Below the pieces are notes generated by a model. It searched no databases and had not been told where the DNA came from. It saw nothing but the letters and a program-made list of their open reading frames with translations. A DNA stretch of 64,000 nucleotides from positions 8,184,001 to 8,248,000 of the forward strand of contig NZ_CP049838.1 in NCBI RefSeq assembly GCF_013085465.1. Direction: 5' to 3'. Source of the DNA: Streptomyces asoensis. GTDB taxonomy: Bacteria; Actinomycetota; Actinomycetes; Streptomycetales; Streptomycetaceae. The translations under genes and the position numbers were made by a program. Below are positions 1-8,307 of the stretch, piece by piece; within the stretch, counting starts at the first letter, position 1; every line of letters begins with the position of its first letter.

Positions 1-371
1 GACTGGTTCAGTACCTGCGCCCGCGTCGAGGTGAACCGCGCGTACGTGGACCCGCTTCGTGCCTCCGGGCGGAAGGCCGCCACCCGGTGGCAGTTCTGGA
101 AGGCCAGGGTCACGTCGAAGTGGCGTTCCAGGCTGCCGCGGATGGCGTCGCTGGCGAGGGCGCGCAGGAGTTGGCCGCGCTCCTGCTCGGACGGGGGAGG
201 AGTCTGATTGTCGGTGAACTCGCCGATACCGGCGTGCAGTTCGGTGGCGAGACCGGCGATGAGGCCGTAGGCGTAGGGGAGGGATGCGCGGATCGTGTCC
301 ACGAAGTCCTCTTCGCGGATGTCACCGGCCTCGGCCTCGGAGAGGAGCTTCGGGGAGACGTCGAGAGACAT
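1..371 (-). CDS. hypothetical protein, partial (C-terminus beyond window edge)
   Basis: The first 123 residues are visible, starting MSLDVSPKLL from the ATG complementary to 369-371; the rest lies off the left edge. The visible part is soluble, rich in acidic residues and helix-formers, with no signal peptide or membrane segment. I do not recognise a characterised family. It lies 83 bases downstream of the P-loop ATPase gene on the same strand, so the two are probably one transcript and may work together. The 83-base gap contains two near-identical copies of a TGTGGAGGGTGGGG unit just before this gene. Confidence 0.6.
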   Translation of the reverse strand, partial: MSLDVSPKLLSEAEAGDIREEDFVDTIRASLPYAYGLIAGLATELHAGIGEFTDNQTPPPSEQERGQLLRALASDAIRGSLERHFDVTLAFQNCHRVAAFRPEARSGSTYARFTSTRAQVLNQ

Positions 372-454
372 GGGTGTCCTGTTCCTGTGGAGGGTGGGGT
401 TCTTGTGGAGGGTGGGGCAGGGGCCGCGCCCGCCTCGACGCGCGCGGGGTCTTC

Positions 455-1408
455 TCAGGTCAGTGACACCGGGCCCGGGACGAACTCCGGGTCCACCTGG
501 GCGGCCAGGTCCTGACCGGTCGCCGCGTCCGCCCAGGCGCCGGCGTTGCGGAGGTGGAACTCCACGGCGTGGCGGTGGAGGGCCGGCCAGTTCTTCTCGC
601 GGGCGTCGACCGTCTCGCGCAGGAGGTTGAGGGCGTGACGGTTGGCTTCTTCCAACTCACCCTGGGGATTGCCCCGTTCGGCCGAGCGGACCCAGGGGGA
701 GAGGCCGAGGTGGGTGAGGAGGTCGTCGCCCACCTCCTCCTTGAGGAAGAGCAGGTCGTCCTCGCCGGTCACCTTGTTGCCGACCACGGCGAGAGGGATG
801 CCGAACTCGCGGGCGTGGTCGCGGTACTGGCGGTAGACGGAGACGCCCTTGCGGGTGGGTTCGGCCACCAGGAACGTCATGTCGAAACGGGTGAACAGGC
901 CGGAGGCGAAGGCGTCCGCGCCGGCCGTCATGTCCATCACCAGGTATTCGCCGGGGCCGTCCACCAGGTGGCTCAGATAGAGCTCCACCGCGCCCAGTTT
1001 GGAGTGGTAGCAGGCCACTCCCAGGTCGCTCTCGTCGAACTCGCCCGTCACCATCAACGGCACGCCACCGACCCGCTGGACGTGACGCGTGTGCAGTTCG
1101 TCGTCGCCCAGCAGGCGCAGCAGCCGGGAGCCGCGGCCCGGTGGGGTCGTCTTGACCATCGCCTCGCGGGAGGTGATCCGCGCGTTGGTGCCGCGCAGCA
1201 GGTCCTTGATGTCGCCCAGTCGCGCGGCCAGGGGCGGGGCCGTGAAGGGCGTCGTGCCCGCCGTGGGGTCCAGGGCCTCGGACAGATGCTGGTTGATGTC
1301 GCCGTCCACGGCCAGTACCGGTGCGCCGGATCGCGCCAACTGCCGGGCGAACAGGGCCGACAGAGTCGTCTTGCCGCTGCCGCCCTTCCCCACGAACGCG
1401 ACGCGCAT
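455..1408 (-). CDS. CooC/MinD-type P-loop ATPase
   Basis: A 317-residue soluble ATPase of the SIMIBI class. The N-terminus MRVAFVGKGGSGKTT carries the deviant Walker A (GKGGSGKTT, residues 8-16) of ArsA/MinD/CooC proteins, and a VLAVDGD segment follows near residue 35. CooC proteins drive nickel insertion into CO dehydrogenase; relatives with other targets are common, and no CO dehydrogenase is visible here, so the client is unknown. I chose the ATG at 1406-1408 rather than the GTG one codon earlier because a GGGGG ribosome site sits about 8 bases upstream. It is divergent from a nickel/peptide-type importer operon, which fits a metal-linked role (inference). Confidence 0.8.
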   Translation of the reverse strand: MRVAFVGKGGSGKTTLSALFARQLARSGAPVLAVDGDINQHLSEALDPTAGTTPFTAPPLAARLGDIKDLLRGTNARITSREAMVKTTPPGRGSRLLRLLGDDELHTRHVQRVGGVPLMVTGEFDESDLGVACYHSKLGAVELYLSHLVDGPGEYLVMDMTAGADAFASGLFTRFDMTFLVAEPTRKGVSVYRQYRDHAREFGIPLAVVGNKVTGEDDLLFLKEEVGDDLLTHLGLSPWVRSAERGNPQGELEEANRHALNLLRETVDAREKNWPALHRHAVEFHLRNAGAWADAATGQDLAAQVDPEFVPGPVSLT

Positions 1409-1424
1409 CACAGCACCCCCTTGT

Positions 1425-1439
1425 TGAAAATGAATGTCA
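1425..1439. promoter_or_regulatory. possible Zur/Fur-family box
   Basis: TGAAAATGAATGTCA is an imperfect 7-1-7 palindrome (5 of 7 pairs) lying 17 bases upstream of the CooC-type gene. It differs at two positions from the actinobacterial Zur consensus TGAAAATGATTTTCA as I remember it. If real it would tie the ATPase gene to zinc or a related metal. Sequence match only. Confidence 0.35.
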
Positions 1440-1517
1440 TGTGGCTAGATTTAGGGGCGCGCTGCGATCTCTGTCAAATCCGGGAGTGGTGGTTAAGTGA
1501 TCAACTTGTTTCGCTTA

Positions 1518-1534
1518 ATGCATATGATGCGCAA
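1518..1534. promoter_or_regulatory. possible Nur-like inverted repeat at GNAT start
   Basis: On the minus strand this reads TTGCGC-ATCAT-ATGCAT, which keeps 8 of 12 positions of the Nur (nickel regulator) pattern TTGCAA-N5-TTGCAA, again from memory. It abuts the GTG start of the acetyltransferase gene in an AT-rich pocket, just downstream of a second small palindrome AAGTGATCAACTT at 1496-1508. Weak evidence, noted because the downstream transporter belongs to the nickel/peptide family. Confidence 0.22.
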
Positions 1535-2191
1535 GTGCGTGACTACTGCATCAGGCCCGCGGGCCCCGAGGACCTCGACGGCGCCCGAGCCGTCATGCTC
1601 GACACCGTCTACCGCGATTTCGGTACCGGTTACGTGCCTCGGTGGCACGGCGACATCATCGATCCCGTCGCCGCCTACCTCGCCCCGGCCCGCCACACCC
1701 TGCTGGTCGCGCTCGACGGCGAGGACGGCGAGGTCGTCGCCACCGCGGCCCTGGACTCCCGGGGTCCCGCGCACCCGCCGAACCCGCGCCATGTCGCCGA
1801 GCGCTACCCCTCCGGCACGACCGCGCAACTGCGCCGCGTCTACGTCCGCCGGGAGCACCGCCGGCGCGGCCTCGCCCGGCGGCTGGTGGCCGAACTCCTC
1901 GCCTTCGCGGCCGCGGACGGCGGCTATCGATCCGTCTATCTGCACACGGACCCGGCCGTGGAGGGGGCCGAGGGGTTCTGGCGGTCGCTCGGCACGGTCG
2001 TGCACGACGAGCGGGAAGAGGCGACCGGTGGTCAGGGCATCGTGCACTTCGACGTCTCCCTCGACGTCTCCCTCGTCGTCCTCCTCCCCGCCGCTCCCTC
2101 CCTTTTTGCTCCGTCCGTCCCCTCCGTCCCCTCCGTCCCCTCCGTCCCCTCCGCCCCTTCCTCCTCCCGCTCTCGTCCCACAGGCCGGTAA
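1535..2191 (+). CDS. GNAT-family N-acetyltransferase
   Basis: A 218-residue acetyltransferase. The acetyl-CoA loop is visible as RRVYVRREHRRRGLARRLV (the R/Q-x-x-G-x-G/A motif, around residues 98-116), followed by the YLHTDP segment and the GAEGFWRSLG end typical of GNAT motif B. The substrate is unknown. The GTG at 1535 is the only reasonable start that keeps the N-terminus (RDYCIRPAGPEDLDGAR) intact; no good ribosome site precedes it. The last 25 residues are a Pro-Ser-Val repeat encoded by a tandem 9-base repeat and probably lie outside the fold. First gene of the transporter operon, 4 bases from the next. Confidence 0.8.
   Translation: MRDYCIRPAGPEDLDGARAVMLDTVYRDFGTGYVPRWHGDIIDPVAAYLAPARHTLLVALDGEDGEVVATAALDSRGPAHPPNPRHVAERYPSGTTAQLRRVYVRREHRRRGLARRLVAELLAFAAADGGYRSVYLHTDPAVEGAEGFWRSLGTVVHDEREEATGGQGIVHFDVSLDVSLVVLLPAAPSLFAPSVPSVPSVPSVPSAPSSSRSRPTGR
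2106..2160 (+). repeat. tandem 9-bp repeat inside the GNAT gene
   Basis: About five copies of a 9-base unit related to GTCCCCTCC lie head to tail near the 3' end of the acetyltransferase gene. The unit is a multiple of three, so copy-number change would lengthen or shorten the Pro-Ser-Val tail without shifting frame. Confidence 0.8.
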
Positions 2192-2195
2192 CTCC

Positions 2196-3716
2196 ATGCG
2201 CTTCCCCCGCCGTCCCCGCCGTCCCCGTCCTCCCCGGCTTCTCGCCGCGGTCCTCCTCACCCCGCTGCTCGCCGGCTGCTTCGCCTCCTCCGGTGGCGAC
2301 GGCGGTGCGGCCTCCGGCGCCGACGACGGCTCCCGGCTGCGGGTCGTCCTCGCCTTCCCGCCCGCCGAGAACCTCTCCCCCCACGGCGCCGACGCGACGA
2401 TCCTCAGTCGTCTCGGGGTCACCGAAGGGCTGACCGCCCTCGACGCCAACGGCGCCGCCGCCCCCGCACTCGCCGCGTCCTGGCGCCGCGAGGACGACCG
2501 CAACTGGTTGTTCACCCTGCGCGAGGCCGTATTCCAGGACGGTACGGACGTCACGCCCGCCGCCGTAGCCGCCTCCCTCACGCGCGCCACCGAGGCCGAG
2601 CCGGTCCCGGCCGCGCTCTCCGGTGTCACCCTCACGGCGAAGGCGGAGGGCAGTACCGGCGTACGCGTCACCACCGCCGCCCCCGACCCGGTCCTGCCCC
2701 TGCGGCTGTCCAGCCCCGGCCTCGCCGTCCTCGCCCCGAAGGCCTACAAGAAGAAGGGCGCCGTCGACCCGGTCGGCACCGCCACCGGACCCTTCGAACT
2801 CACCGAGGTCACCGGCGCCACAGCCGCCGATCTCGACCGTTTCGACGACTACTGGGGCGGCCGGGCCCAGGCCTCCGGCGTCGATGTGCGCTTCATCGCC
2901 GACGGCACCGCCCGCGCCAACGCCCTGCGCACCGGACAGGTCGACCTCGCCGAGGCGATACCCGTCGCCCAGGCGGCCACCCTCGACGCGGACACCCGCC
3001 GCGAGACCGCCACGACCCGCACCACAAGCCTGCTGCTCAACGTGAAGTCGGGCGTCTTCAAGGACCCGGCCCTGCGCGCCGCAGCCCGCGCGGCCGTCGA
3101 CACCTCCGCCCTCGCCACGGGCGTCTACGAGGGTCACGCGGACGCGGGCGCCGGTATCTACGGCCCCGCCGTCACCTGGGCCGAGGGCAAGCGCGTCCGG
3201 CCCGCCGGGCGAGCGAGGGCCGGTAGTCCCGGCGGCGCCTCGCTCACCCTGGCCACCTACGACAACCGGCCCGAACTCCCGGAAGTCGCCCAGGTGTTGA
3301 AGCAGCAGTTGGAGAAGGCCGGATTCAAGGTGAAGCTGGAGGTGCGTGAGTACTCGAGGCTGGAGAGCGACGCGCTCGCGGGGAAGTTCGACGCCTTCGT
3401 CGGCGCCCGCAACAGCCTCCTCGACACCGGCGACCCCGTCTCCCTCCTGGCCGGCGACTTCACCTGTGACGGCGGCTACAACCTCGCCCTGCTGTGCGAC
3501 AAGGGCGTCGACCGGGCGGTCGCCAAGGCGCAGACGGTGGCAGACACCGGCGAGCGACAGGACGCCGCCCTGGCCGCCGAGGCCGCGATCCTCGGCACCG
3601 ACGCCGTCGTCCCGCTGGTCCACCAGCGCGTCATCACCGGCGTCGGCGCCAAGGTCAGCGGTGTGCTTCTCGATCCGTACGAGCGCACGCTCGTCGGCAC
3701 CGGGACCCGGCGCTGA
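2196..3716 (+). CDS. ABC transporter substrate-binding lipoprotein, family 5 (peptide/nickel)
   Basis: A 506-residue solute-binding protein of the DppA/OppA/NikA class. The signal peptide is an Arg-rich start followed by LLAAVLLTPLLAGC with a lipobox (LAGC), so it should be anchored outside the membrane. Family features include the WLFTLREAVFQDGTDVTPAAV block (residues about 108-130) and the FDDYWGG segment around 218. The ligand cannot be read from sequence; family 5 proteins bind peptides, nickel chelates, opine metallophores and heme. It starts at the ATG at 2196, 4 bases after the GNAT stop, and the permease begins 4 bases after its own stop. Confidence 0.88.
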   Translation: MRFPRRPRRPRPPRLLAAVLLTPLLAGCFASSGGDGGAASGADDGSRLRVVLAFPPAENLSPHGADATILSRLGVTEGLTALDANGAAAPALAASWRREDDRNWLFTLREAVFQDGTDVTPAAVAASLTRATEAEPVPAALSGVTLTAKAEGSTGVRVTTAAPDPVLPLRLSSPGLAVLAPKAYKKKGAVDPVGTATGPFELTEVTGATAADLDRFDDYWGGRAQASGVDVRFIADGTARANALRTGQVDLAEAIPVAQAATLDADTRRETATTRTTSLLLNVKSGVFKDPALRAAARAAVDTSALATGVYEGHADAGAGIYGPAVTWAEGKRVRPAGRARAGSPGGASLTLATYDNRPELPEVAQVLKQQLEKAGFKVKLEVREYSRLESDALAGKFDAFVGARNSLLDTGDPVSLLAGDFTCDGGYNLALLCDKGVDRAVAKAQTVADTGERQDAALAAEAAILGTDAVVPLVHQRVITGVGAKVSGVLLDPYERTLVGTGTRR

Positions 3717-3720
3717 CGGC

Positions 3721-5514
3721 ATGAGGAGCAGGCTGGGCGCGCTGCTGTGGCGTGCCGTGCTGGTCGCGCTGCTGGTGTGCGGCATCGGGCTGCTGCCCTG
3801 GCTGTCGCACACCGACCCGGCGCTGACCGTGTTGAAGGCGCGGTCCGCCGACCGTGACGCCACGCCCGAGGTGCTGGCCGACATCCGTGCCCAACTCGGT
3901 GTGGACGACGGCCCGTTGCACCTGCTCGGGCAGTGGCTCGCGGGGTTGCCGCGCGGGGACGCCGGACGGTCGTGGATCTCCGGAGCCGACGTCCTGCCCG
4001 GCGTCCTCGAGGCACTCGGCGCGTCGCTGCTGCTGATGGTGGTGGCGTTGGCGGTCGCCCTGGTCACCGCCGCCGGCGTGTGCGCCCGCACCCTGTACCT
4101 CGGCGCGCGGCGGCGGCTGGAGGGCCGGCCCGCAGGCGGCTCCGGTTCCGCAGTGCTCGCCGCGCTGCCCGAGTTCCTGACGGCTTCCGTGCTCGCCACC
4201 GTCGTCGGTGTGCAGTGGGGATGGCTGCCCGCTCTCGGCTGGTACGGCCCGCAGTGGACGGTGCTGCCCGCGCTCGCCCTGGGCCTGCCCGCCGGTGCGG
4301 TGCTCGGGCGCCTTCTCGACGACCAGTTGCCGGCCGCCTTCGTCGAGCCCTGGGCGCTGGCCGCCGCCGCGCGCGGACTGCCCGGCCGGAGCATCGCCCG
4401 CAAGGCGCTGCGCCGCTGTGTGCCCGGACTGCTGCCCAACCTCGGGCTGTTCCTCGTGGGGCTGACCGGCGGGTCCGTCGCCGTGGAGCAGATCTTCGAC
4501 ATTCCCGGGCTCGGCCGGACCACCCTCCAGGCCGCGATCGCGCAGGACCTGCCCGTCCTCCAGGCCGGCACCCTCGTCCTCGTCGCCCTCGCGGCCGTCA
4601 CCACCGGCGGCGCCCGGCTCGCCGCCCGGCTGCTCATCGGCCCCGCGCTGCGCGACGGCGCATTGCATACACTCCACCGGCCATCGCCGCCGGTCCGCAG
4701 GATCCTGCCTATTGCATACGGTCTTCTGCTGTCCGTGGTCATCTCCCTCGGGCTGCCCCGTGATCCGCTCGCCCTCGACACCGCGGCCCGCCTCCGACCC
4801 CCCTCCACCGCCCACCCGTTCGGCACCGACGCGCTCGGTCGCGACGTCCTCGCCCGGGTCGCGCACGGCGCCCTCGACACCCTGCTCCTCGCCCTCGCCA
4901 TCAGCGCGATCGCACTGACGGCCGGCGTACTGCTCGGGCTGCTGCCCCGGTTGTCCGGGCCGCTCGTCGACACCGTGAACGCCGTACCGCCGGTGCTCGC
5001 CGCGCTCCTCGTCGCCGCGGTCTGGGGCAGCGGGCCCACGACGCCCGTTCTCGCCGTGGCCGTCGTGGCCTGGGCGCCGCTCGCCGCGCACACCTCCGCG
5101 CTGCTGCGGCAGGAGCGGGCCACCCTCCATCTGACCGCCACCCGCGCCCTCGGCGCCGGCCCCGGACATCTGCTGAGGAGCGAGCTCCTGCCCGCCGTCC
5201 TCCCGCCCGTGGCCCGGCACGCCCTCCTGCGCCAGCCCGGCATCGCCCTCGCCCTGGCCTCCCTTGGCTTCCTCGGTCTCGGAGCCCAGCCGCCGTCCCC
5301 CGAGTGGGGCCTGCTCCTGGCCGAGAACCAGCCCTACGCCGAACGCGCCCCCTGGGCCGTCCTCGCTCCCGCCACCGTCCTCGCCGTCCTCGGCGCACTG
5401 GCGGTGACCGCGGCGGGCGGACTGCGACGACCGCGGCCACGGCGACCTCGTACGGCAGACCCGCTCGCCGACGATCAGCCGTCCACACAACCGGAGTTGG
5501 TGGGCGCCCGATGA
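3721..5514 (+). CDS. single-chain ABC permease, DppB-DppC fusion
   Basis: A 597-residue membrane protein that joins two permease domains normally made as separate chains. Residues about 1-310 are DppB-like, including the EAA-type loop ending DIPGLGRTTLQAAIAQDLPVLQ; residues about 330-575 are DppC-like, with HPFGTDALGRDVLARVAHG and the loop LASLGFLGLGAQPPSPEWG. The linker around 4650-4720 is AT-rich and holds two copies of ATTGCATAC. No ATPase gene of the DppDF type occurs in the window, so the pump would need an ATPase encoded elsewhere. It shares a 4-base ATGA overlap with the MFS gene. Confidence 0.88.
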   Translation: MRSRLGALLWRAVLVALLVCGIGLLPWLSHTDPALTVLKARSADRDATPEVLADIRAQLGVDDGPLHLLGQWLAGLPRGDAGRSWISGADVLPGVLEALGASLLLMVVALAVALVTAAGVCARTLYLGARRRLEGRPAGGSGSAVLAALPEFLTASVLATVVGVQWGWLPALGWYGPQWTVLPALALGLPAGAVLGRLLDDQLPAAFVEPWALAAAARGLPGRSIARKALRRCVPGLLPNLGLFLVGLTGGSVAVEQIFDIPGLGRTTLQAAIAQDLPVLQAGTLVLVALAAVTTGGARLAARLLIGPALRDGALHTLHRPSPPVRRILPIAYGLLLSVVISLGLPRDPLALDTAARLRPPSTAHPFGTDALGRDVLARVAHGALDTLLLALAISAIALTAGVLLGLLPRLSGPLVDTVNAVPPVLAALLVAAVWGSGPTTPVLAVAVVAWAPLAAHTSALLRQERATLHLTATRALGAGPGHLLRSELLPAVLPPVARHALLRQPGIALALASLGFLGLGAQPPSPEWGLLLAENQPYAERAPWAVLAPATVLAVLGALAVTAAGGLRRPRPRRPRTADPLADDQPSTQPELVGAR

Positions 5515-6857
5515 CGGTGACGCACCTTTCCCCGCGCCGCAGCCCGCAGGGGGCGCCTCCGCTCCCGCCGCTCCTGCGCCTGCTGATCCTCACTCAACTC
5601 GCCTTCAACATCGGCTTCTTCGCGGTCCTGCCCTTCCTCGCCGAGCATCTGGGCGACGCGGTCGGCATGGCAGGCTGGCTGGTCGGGTTCGTGCTGGGGC
5701 TGCGGACCTTCAGCCAGCAGGGGCTGTTCGTGGTCGGCGGAGCGCTCGCCGACCGCTACGGCGTCCGGCCCGTCGTCCTCGCCGGATGCGCGCTGCGCAT
5801 CGCCGGGTTCGGCTGGCTCGGTTACGCCGAGCGGACCTGGACGGTCGTCGGGGCGGTGCTGCTGACCGGGTTCGCTGCCGCGCTGTTCTCACCCGCCGTC
5901 GAGTCCGAGGTGGCGCGACAGGCCGTCGTGCACGAGGAGTCGGGCGGTGGGCCGCGGACCCGGGTGCTCGCGCTGTTCACGGTCGCCGGGCAGGCCGGGG
6001 CGTTCGTCGGGCCGGTGCTCGGCGCGCTGCTCCTCGCCGTCGACTTCCGCGCGGTGTGTCTGGCCGGAGCCGGCGTCTTCGTCCTCGTCCTCGCCGGTCA
6101 CGCCTGGCTGCTGCCACAGCACATCCCCGGCCGCTCCCGGGTCCATGTACGCGGCGGTGTCGGCCCGTTGCTCCGCAACCGCCGCTTCCTCGCCCTGTGC
6201 TGCGCGTACGGCACCTATCTCCTCGCCTACAACCAGCTCTACCTCGCCCTGCCCGCCGAGGTGGAGCGGGCGGCCGCCTCGCAGGCGTCGTTGGCCTGGC
6301 TGTTCGCGCTGTCGTCGCTGCTGGTCGTGACGGCCCAGTTGCCGGTCACCCGGTGGGCGGGGGAGCGGCTCGGCCCCCGCCGCTCCATGGCGGCCGGGCT
6401 CGCGCTGATCGCCGCGGGATTCGCCGTCGTGGCCGTCGCCCTGCCCGCCGGGCGGACCGGGACGGCCGGGCTGCTGCCCGCGGCCGGCTTCGTCCTGCTG
6501 CTCACGCTCGGTCAGATGCTCGTCGTGCCCGCCGCCCGCGCCTGGTTGCCCGACCTCGCCGAGGAGGGCCGGCTCGGCCTGTACACCGGGGCACTGTCCT
6601 CGGTCTCCGGGCTGATCGTGCTGCTCGGCAGCGCGGCCACCGGGAGTCTCCTGGACGCCGGGCTGCCCCCGGCCGTCCCCTGGCTCCTCCTGGCCGCCGT
6701 GCCGGCCGCGGCTGTCGCGCTCCTTCCCGGCAGGGGGAACGCGGGAGCGCATGGACACGGGAGCGCATGGACACGGGAGCGCATGAGCGCGGGAGAACGT
6801 GAACGCGGGAGCGGCGGTCGACGTATCAGTCGCACGTGGGAGGATCCGTCACCATGA
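5511..6857 (+). CDS. MFS transporter
   Basis: A 448-residue major facilitator with about 12 hydrophobic segments. The motif-A-like loop GGALADRYGVRPVVLAG (around residues 76-92) and the GPVLGALL motif after helix 5 are visible. The start ATG at 5511 overlaps the permease stop, so the two are translationally coupled. The C-terminal tail carries tandem repeats of a GGGAGCGCATGGACAC unit (about 6745-6790), giving a hydrophilic HGHGSAWTRERMSAGERERG tail. Pairing an MFS exporter with a family-5 importer recalls export/import pairs for opine metallophores, but no opine synthase is present, so that is only an idea. Confidence 0.85.
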   Translation: MTVTHLSPRRSPQGAPPLPPLLRLLILTQLAFNIGFFAVLPFLAEHLGDAVGMAGWLVGFVLGLRTFSQQGLFVVGGALADRYGVRPVVLAGCALRIAGFGWLGYAERTWTVVGAVLLTGFAAALFSPAVESEVARQAVVHEESGGGPRTRVLALFTVAGQAGAFVGPVLGALLLAVDFRAVCLAGAGVFVLVLAGHAWLLPQHIPGRSRVHVRGGVGPLLRNRRFLALCCAYGTYLLAYNQLYLALPAEVERAAASQASLAWLFALSSLLVVTAQLPVTRWAGERLGPRRSMAAGLALIAAGFAVVAVALPAGRTGTAGLLPAAGFVLLLTLGQMLVVPAARAWLPDLAEEGRLGLYTGALSSVSGLIVLLGSAATGSLLDAGLPPAVPWLLLAAVPAAAVALLPGRGNAGAHGHGSAWTRERMSAGERERGSGGRRISRTWEDPSP

Positions 6858-7486
6858 GTGCGTCCCCGGCCGTCCGGAGTCTGCGCGCCGCGGTGTTCGC
6901 CGCGGTGTGCGTGCTGCTGGCCGCCGCCGGGCACGGGCTCGCCACGGGTGACACGCCGCCGCCATGGGCGGACGGCGCCGGTTTCCTGGCCGTCTTCGCC
7001 GCCGGGTGGCTGCTCGGCGCCCGGGAACGCGCACTGCCCGGGATCGGCGCGGCCATGCTGGCCACCCAGGCCGGCCTGCACGTCGCCTTCGACGCGGCCC
7101 GCTCCCGTACGGCCGTGCAGACCATGCCCGCGATGCCCATGACGTCCGCGCACGGTATGCATGCGTACGGTATGCACGCGCACAGTATGCACCTGCACGC
7201 CCACACCGTCACGGCCATGACGCCGCACGCGACAGCGGCCCATGTCCTCGCCGCGCTGGCCGCCTCCTGGTGGCTGCGGCGCGGAGAGGCCGCCCTGTGG
7301 TCGCTGCTGCGCTGGGCGGTCGCCTTCCTGCCGGGCCTCGCGGCCTGGTGGCGGGGGACCCCTGCCCCGCCGCCCGTGCCGTCGGTCCACCCCGCCGCCC
7401 CGGCTCCCGTCCCGCTCCGGCAGCTGCTGCTGCGCCACGCGGTGAGCCGCCGCGGACCGCCCGCCCCGATCCCGTACGCGATCTGA
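6854..7486 (+). CDS. Met/His-rich integral membrane protein, probable copper-linked
   Basis: A 210-residue protein with hydrophobic segments at about 10-30, 42-56, 62-80, 128-141 and 148-166. Between the third and fourth lies a Met/His-rich loop, residues 91-125, including GMHAYGMHAHSMHLHAH, which looks like a soft-metal (copper) binding loop on the outer face. It overlaps the MFS stop by ATGA and is followed by a YcnI-type copper protein gene, which supports a copper role (inference). No characterised family name can be given. Confidence 0.75.
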   Translation: MSASPAVRSLRAAVFAAVCVLLAAAGHGLATGDTPPPWADGAGFLAVFAAGWLLGARERALPGIGAAMLATQAGLHVAFDAARSRTAVQTMPAMPMTSAHGMHAYGMHAHSMHLHAHTVTAMTPHATAAHVLAALAASWWLRRGEAALWSLLRWAVAFLPGLAAWWRGTPAPPPVPSVHPAAPAPVPLRQLLLRHAVSRRGPPAPIPYAI

Positions 7487-7541
7487 CCCCGAGCCGGCCC
7501 CGAGCCGGACCCCATCCTTCCGGTACGGAGATCACCCACTC

Positions 7542-8294
7542 ATGTCCACGACACACCCCGCCCTGCGCCGCGCCGGTCTCGGCACCGTGCTCGCCGCGGC
7601 CGCGGTCCTCGCCGCCGCCGGTGCCGCCTCCGCACATGTCACCGTGCACCCCGAGAGCTACGCCAAGGGCGCCACCGACGGCGTCCTCAGCTTCCGGGTC
7701 CCCAACGAGGAGGACACCGCGAGCACCACCAAGGTCCAGGTCTTCCTCCCCACCGACCACCCCGTGCTCGGCGTGCTGGTCCACCCGCAGGACGGCTGGA
7801 CGGCGAAGGTGACGACCACGAAGCTCAAGACGCCCGTCAAGACCGACGACGGCACGATCACCGAGGCCGTCTCCGAGATCACCTGGACCGGCGGGAAGAT
7901 CGGCGCCGGCCAGTACGAGGACTTCGACGTCGCCTTCGGTCAGCTCCCCGACGACGCCGGTCAGCTGGCCTTCAAGACCCTCCAGACCTACTCCGACGGG
8001 AAGACCGTCCGCTGGATCGAGGAGGCCGAGGCGGGCGCGGACGAACCGGAGAACCCGGCGCCGGTGCTGAAGCTGACGGCGGCCGCGGCGGACGACGGCG
8101 ACAGCACCTCCGACACGGCCTCGAAGAGCACGGACGGCACGGACGGCACCAAGAGCGGCACGGTCCAGGTCACCGCCACCGACGCCAGTGACTCCACCGC
8201 CCGAGGGCTGGGCATCGCGGGGCTGGTCGTCGGTGTGCTGGGGCTCGCGGCCGCCGCCCTCGCCGTCGTACGGACGCGGTCGGCACGGTCGTAA
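7542..8294 (+). CDS. YcnI-type copper-binding protein (DUF1775)
   Basis: A 250-residue exported, C-terminally anchored protein. The signal peptide ends ...GAASA and the mature chain would begin HVTVHPES, placing a His at the new N-terminus as in the mono-histidine brace reported for Bacillus YcnI. The DUF1775 domain covers residues about 32-165 (including VRWIEE near 158), then an acidic Ser/Thr/Asp linker, then a membrane helix LGIAGLVVGVLGLAAAALAVV before RTRSARS. Its usual role is periplasmic or surface copper binding and trafficking. The gene ends the operon just before the strong hairpin. Confidence 0.88.
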   Translation: MSTTHPALRRAGLGTVLAAAAVLAAAGAASAHVTVHPESYAKGATDGVLSFRVPNEEDTASTTKVQVFLPTDHPVLGVLVHPQDGWTAKVTTTKLKTPVKTDDGTITEAVSEITWTGGKIGAGQYEDFDVAFGQLPDDAGQLAFKTLQTYSDGKTVRWIEEAEAGADEPENPAPVLKLTAAAADDGDSTSDTASKSTDGTDGTKSGTVQVTATDASDSTARGLGIAGLVVGVLGLAAAALAVVRTRSARS

Positions 8295-8307
8295 CCACGC
8301 GGGGAGC

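Noticed and set aside
554..1534. Extending the GNAT gene upstream to 554
   Set aside because: The extension would run antisense through the CooC-type ATPase gene and has no relation to the acetyltransferase fold.
1656..5243. A 1195-codon open frame on the minus strand
   Set aside because: It lies antisense to the GNAT, lipoprotein and permease genes, whose proteins are clearly recognisable; its own text is Arg/Gly/Pro-rich without domains, as expected from GC-rich antisense frames.
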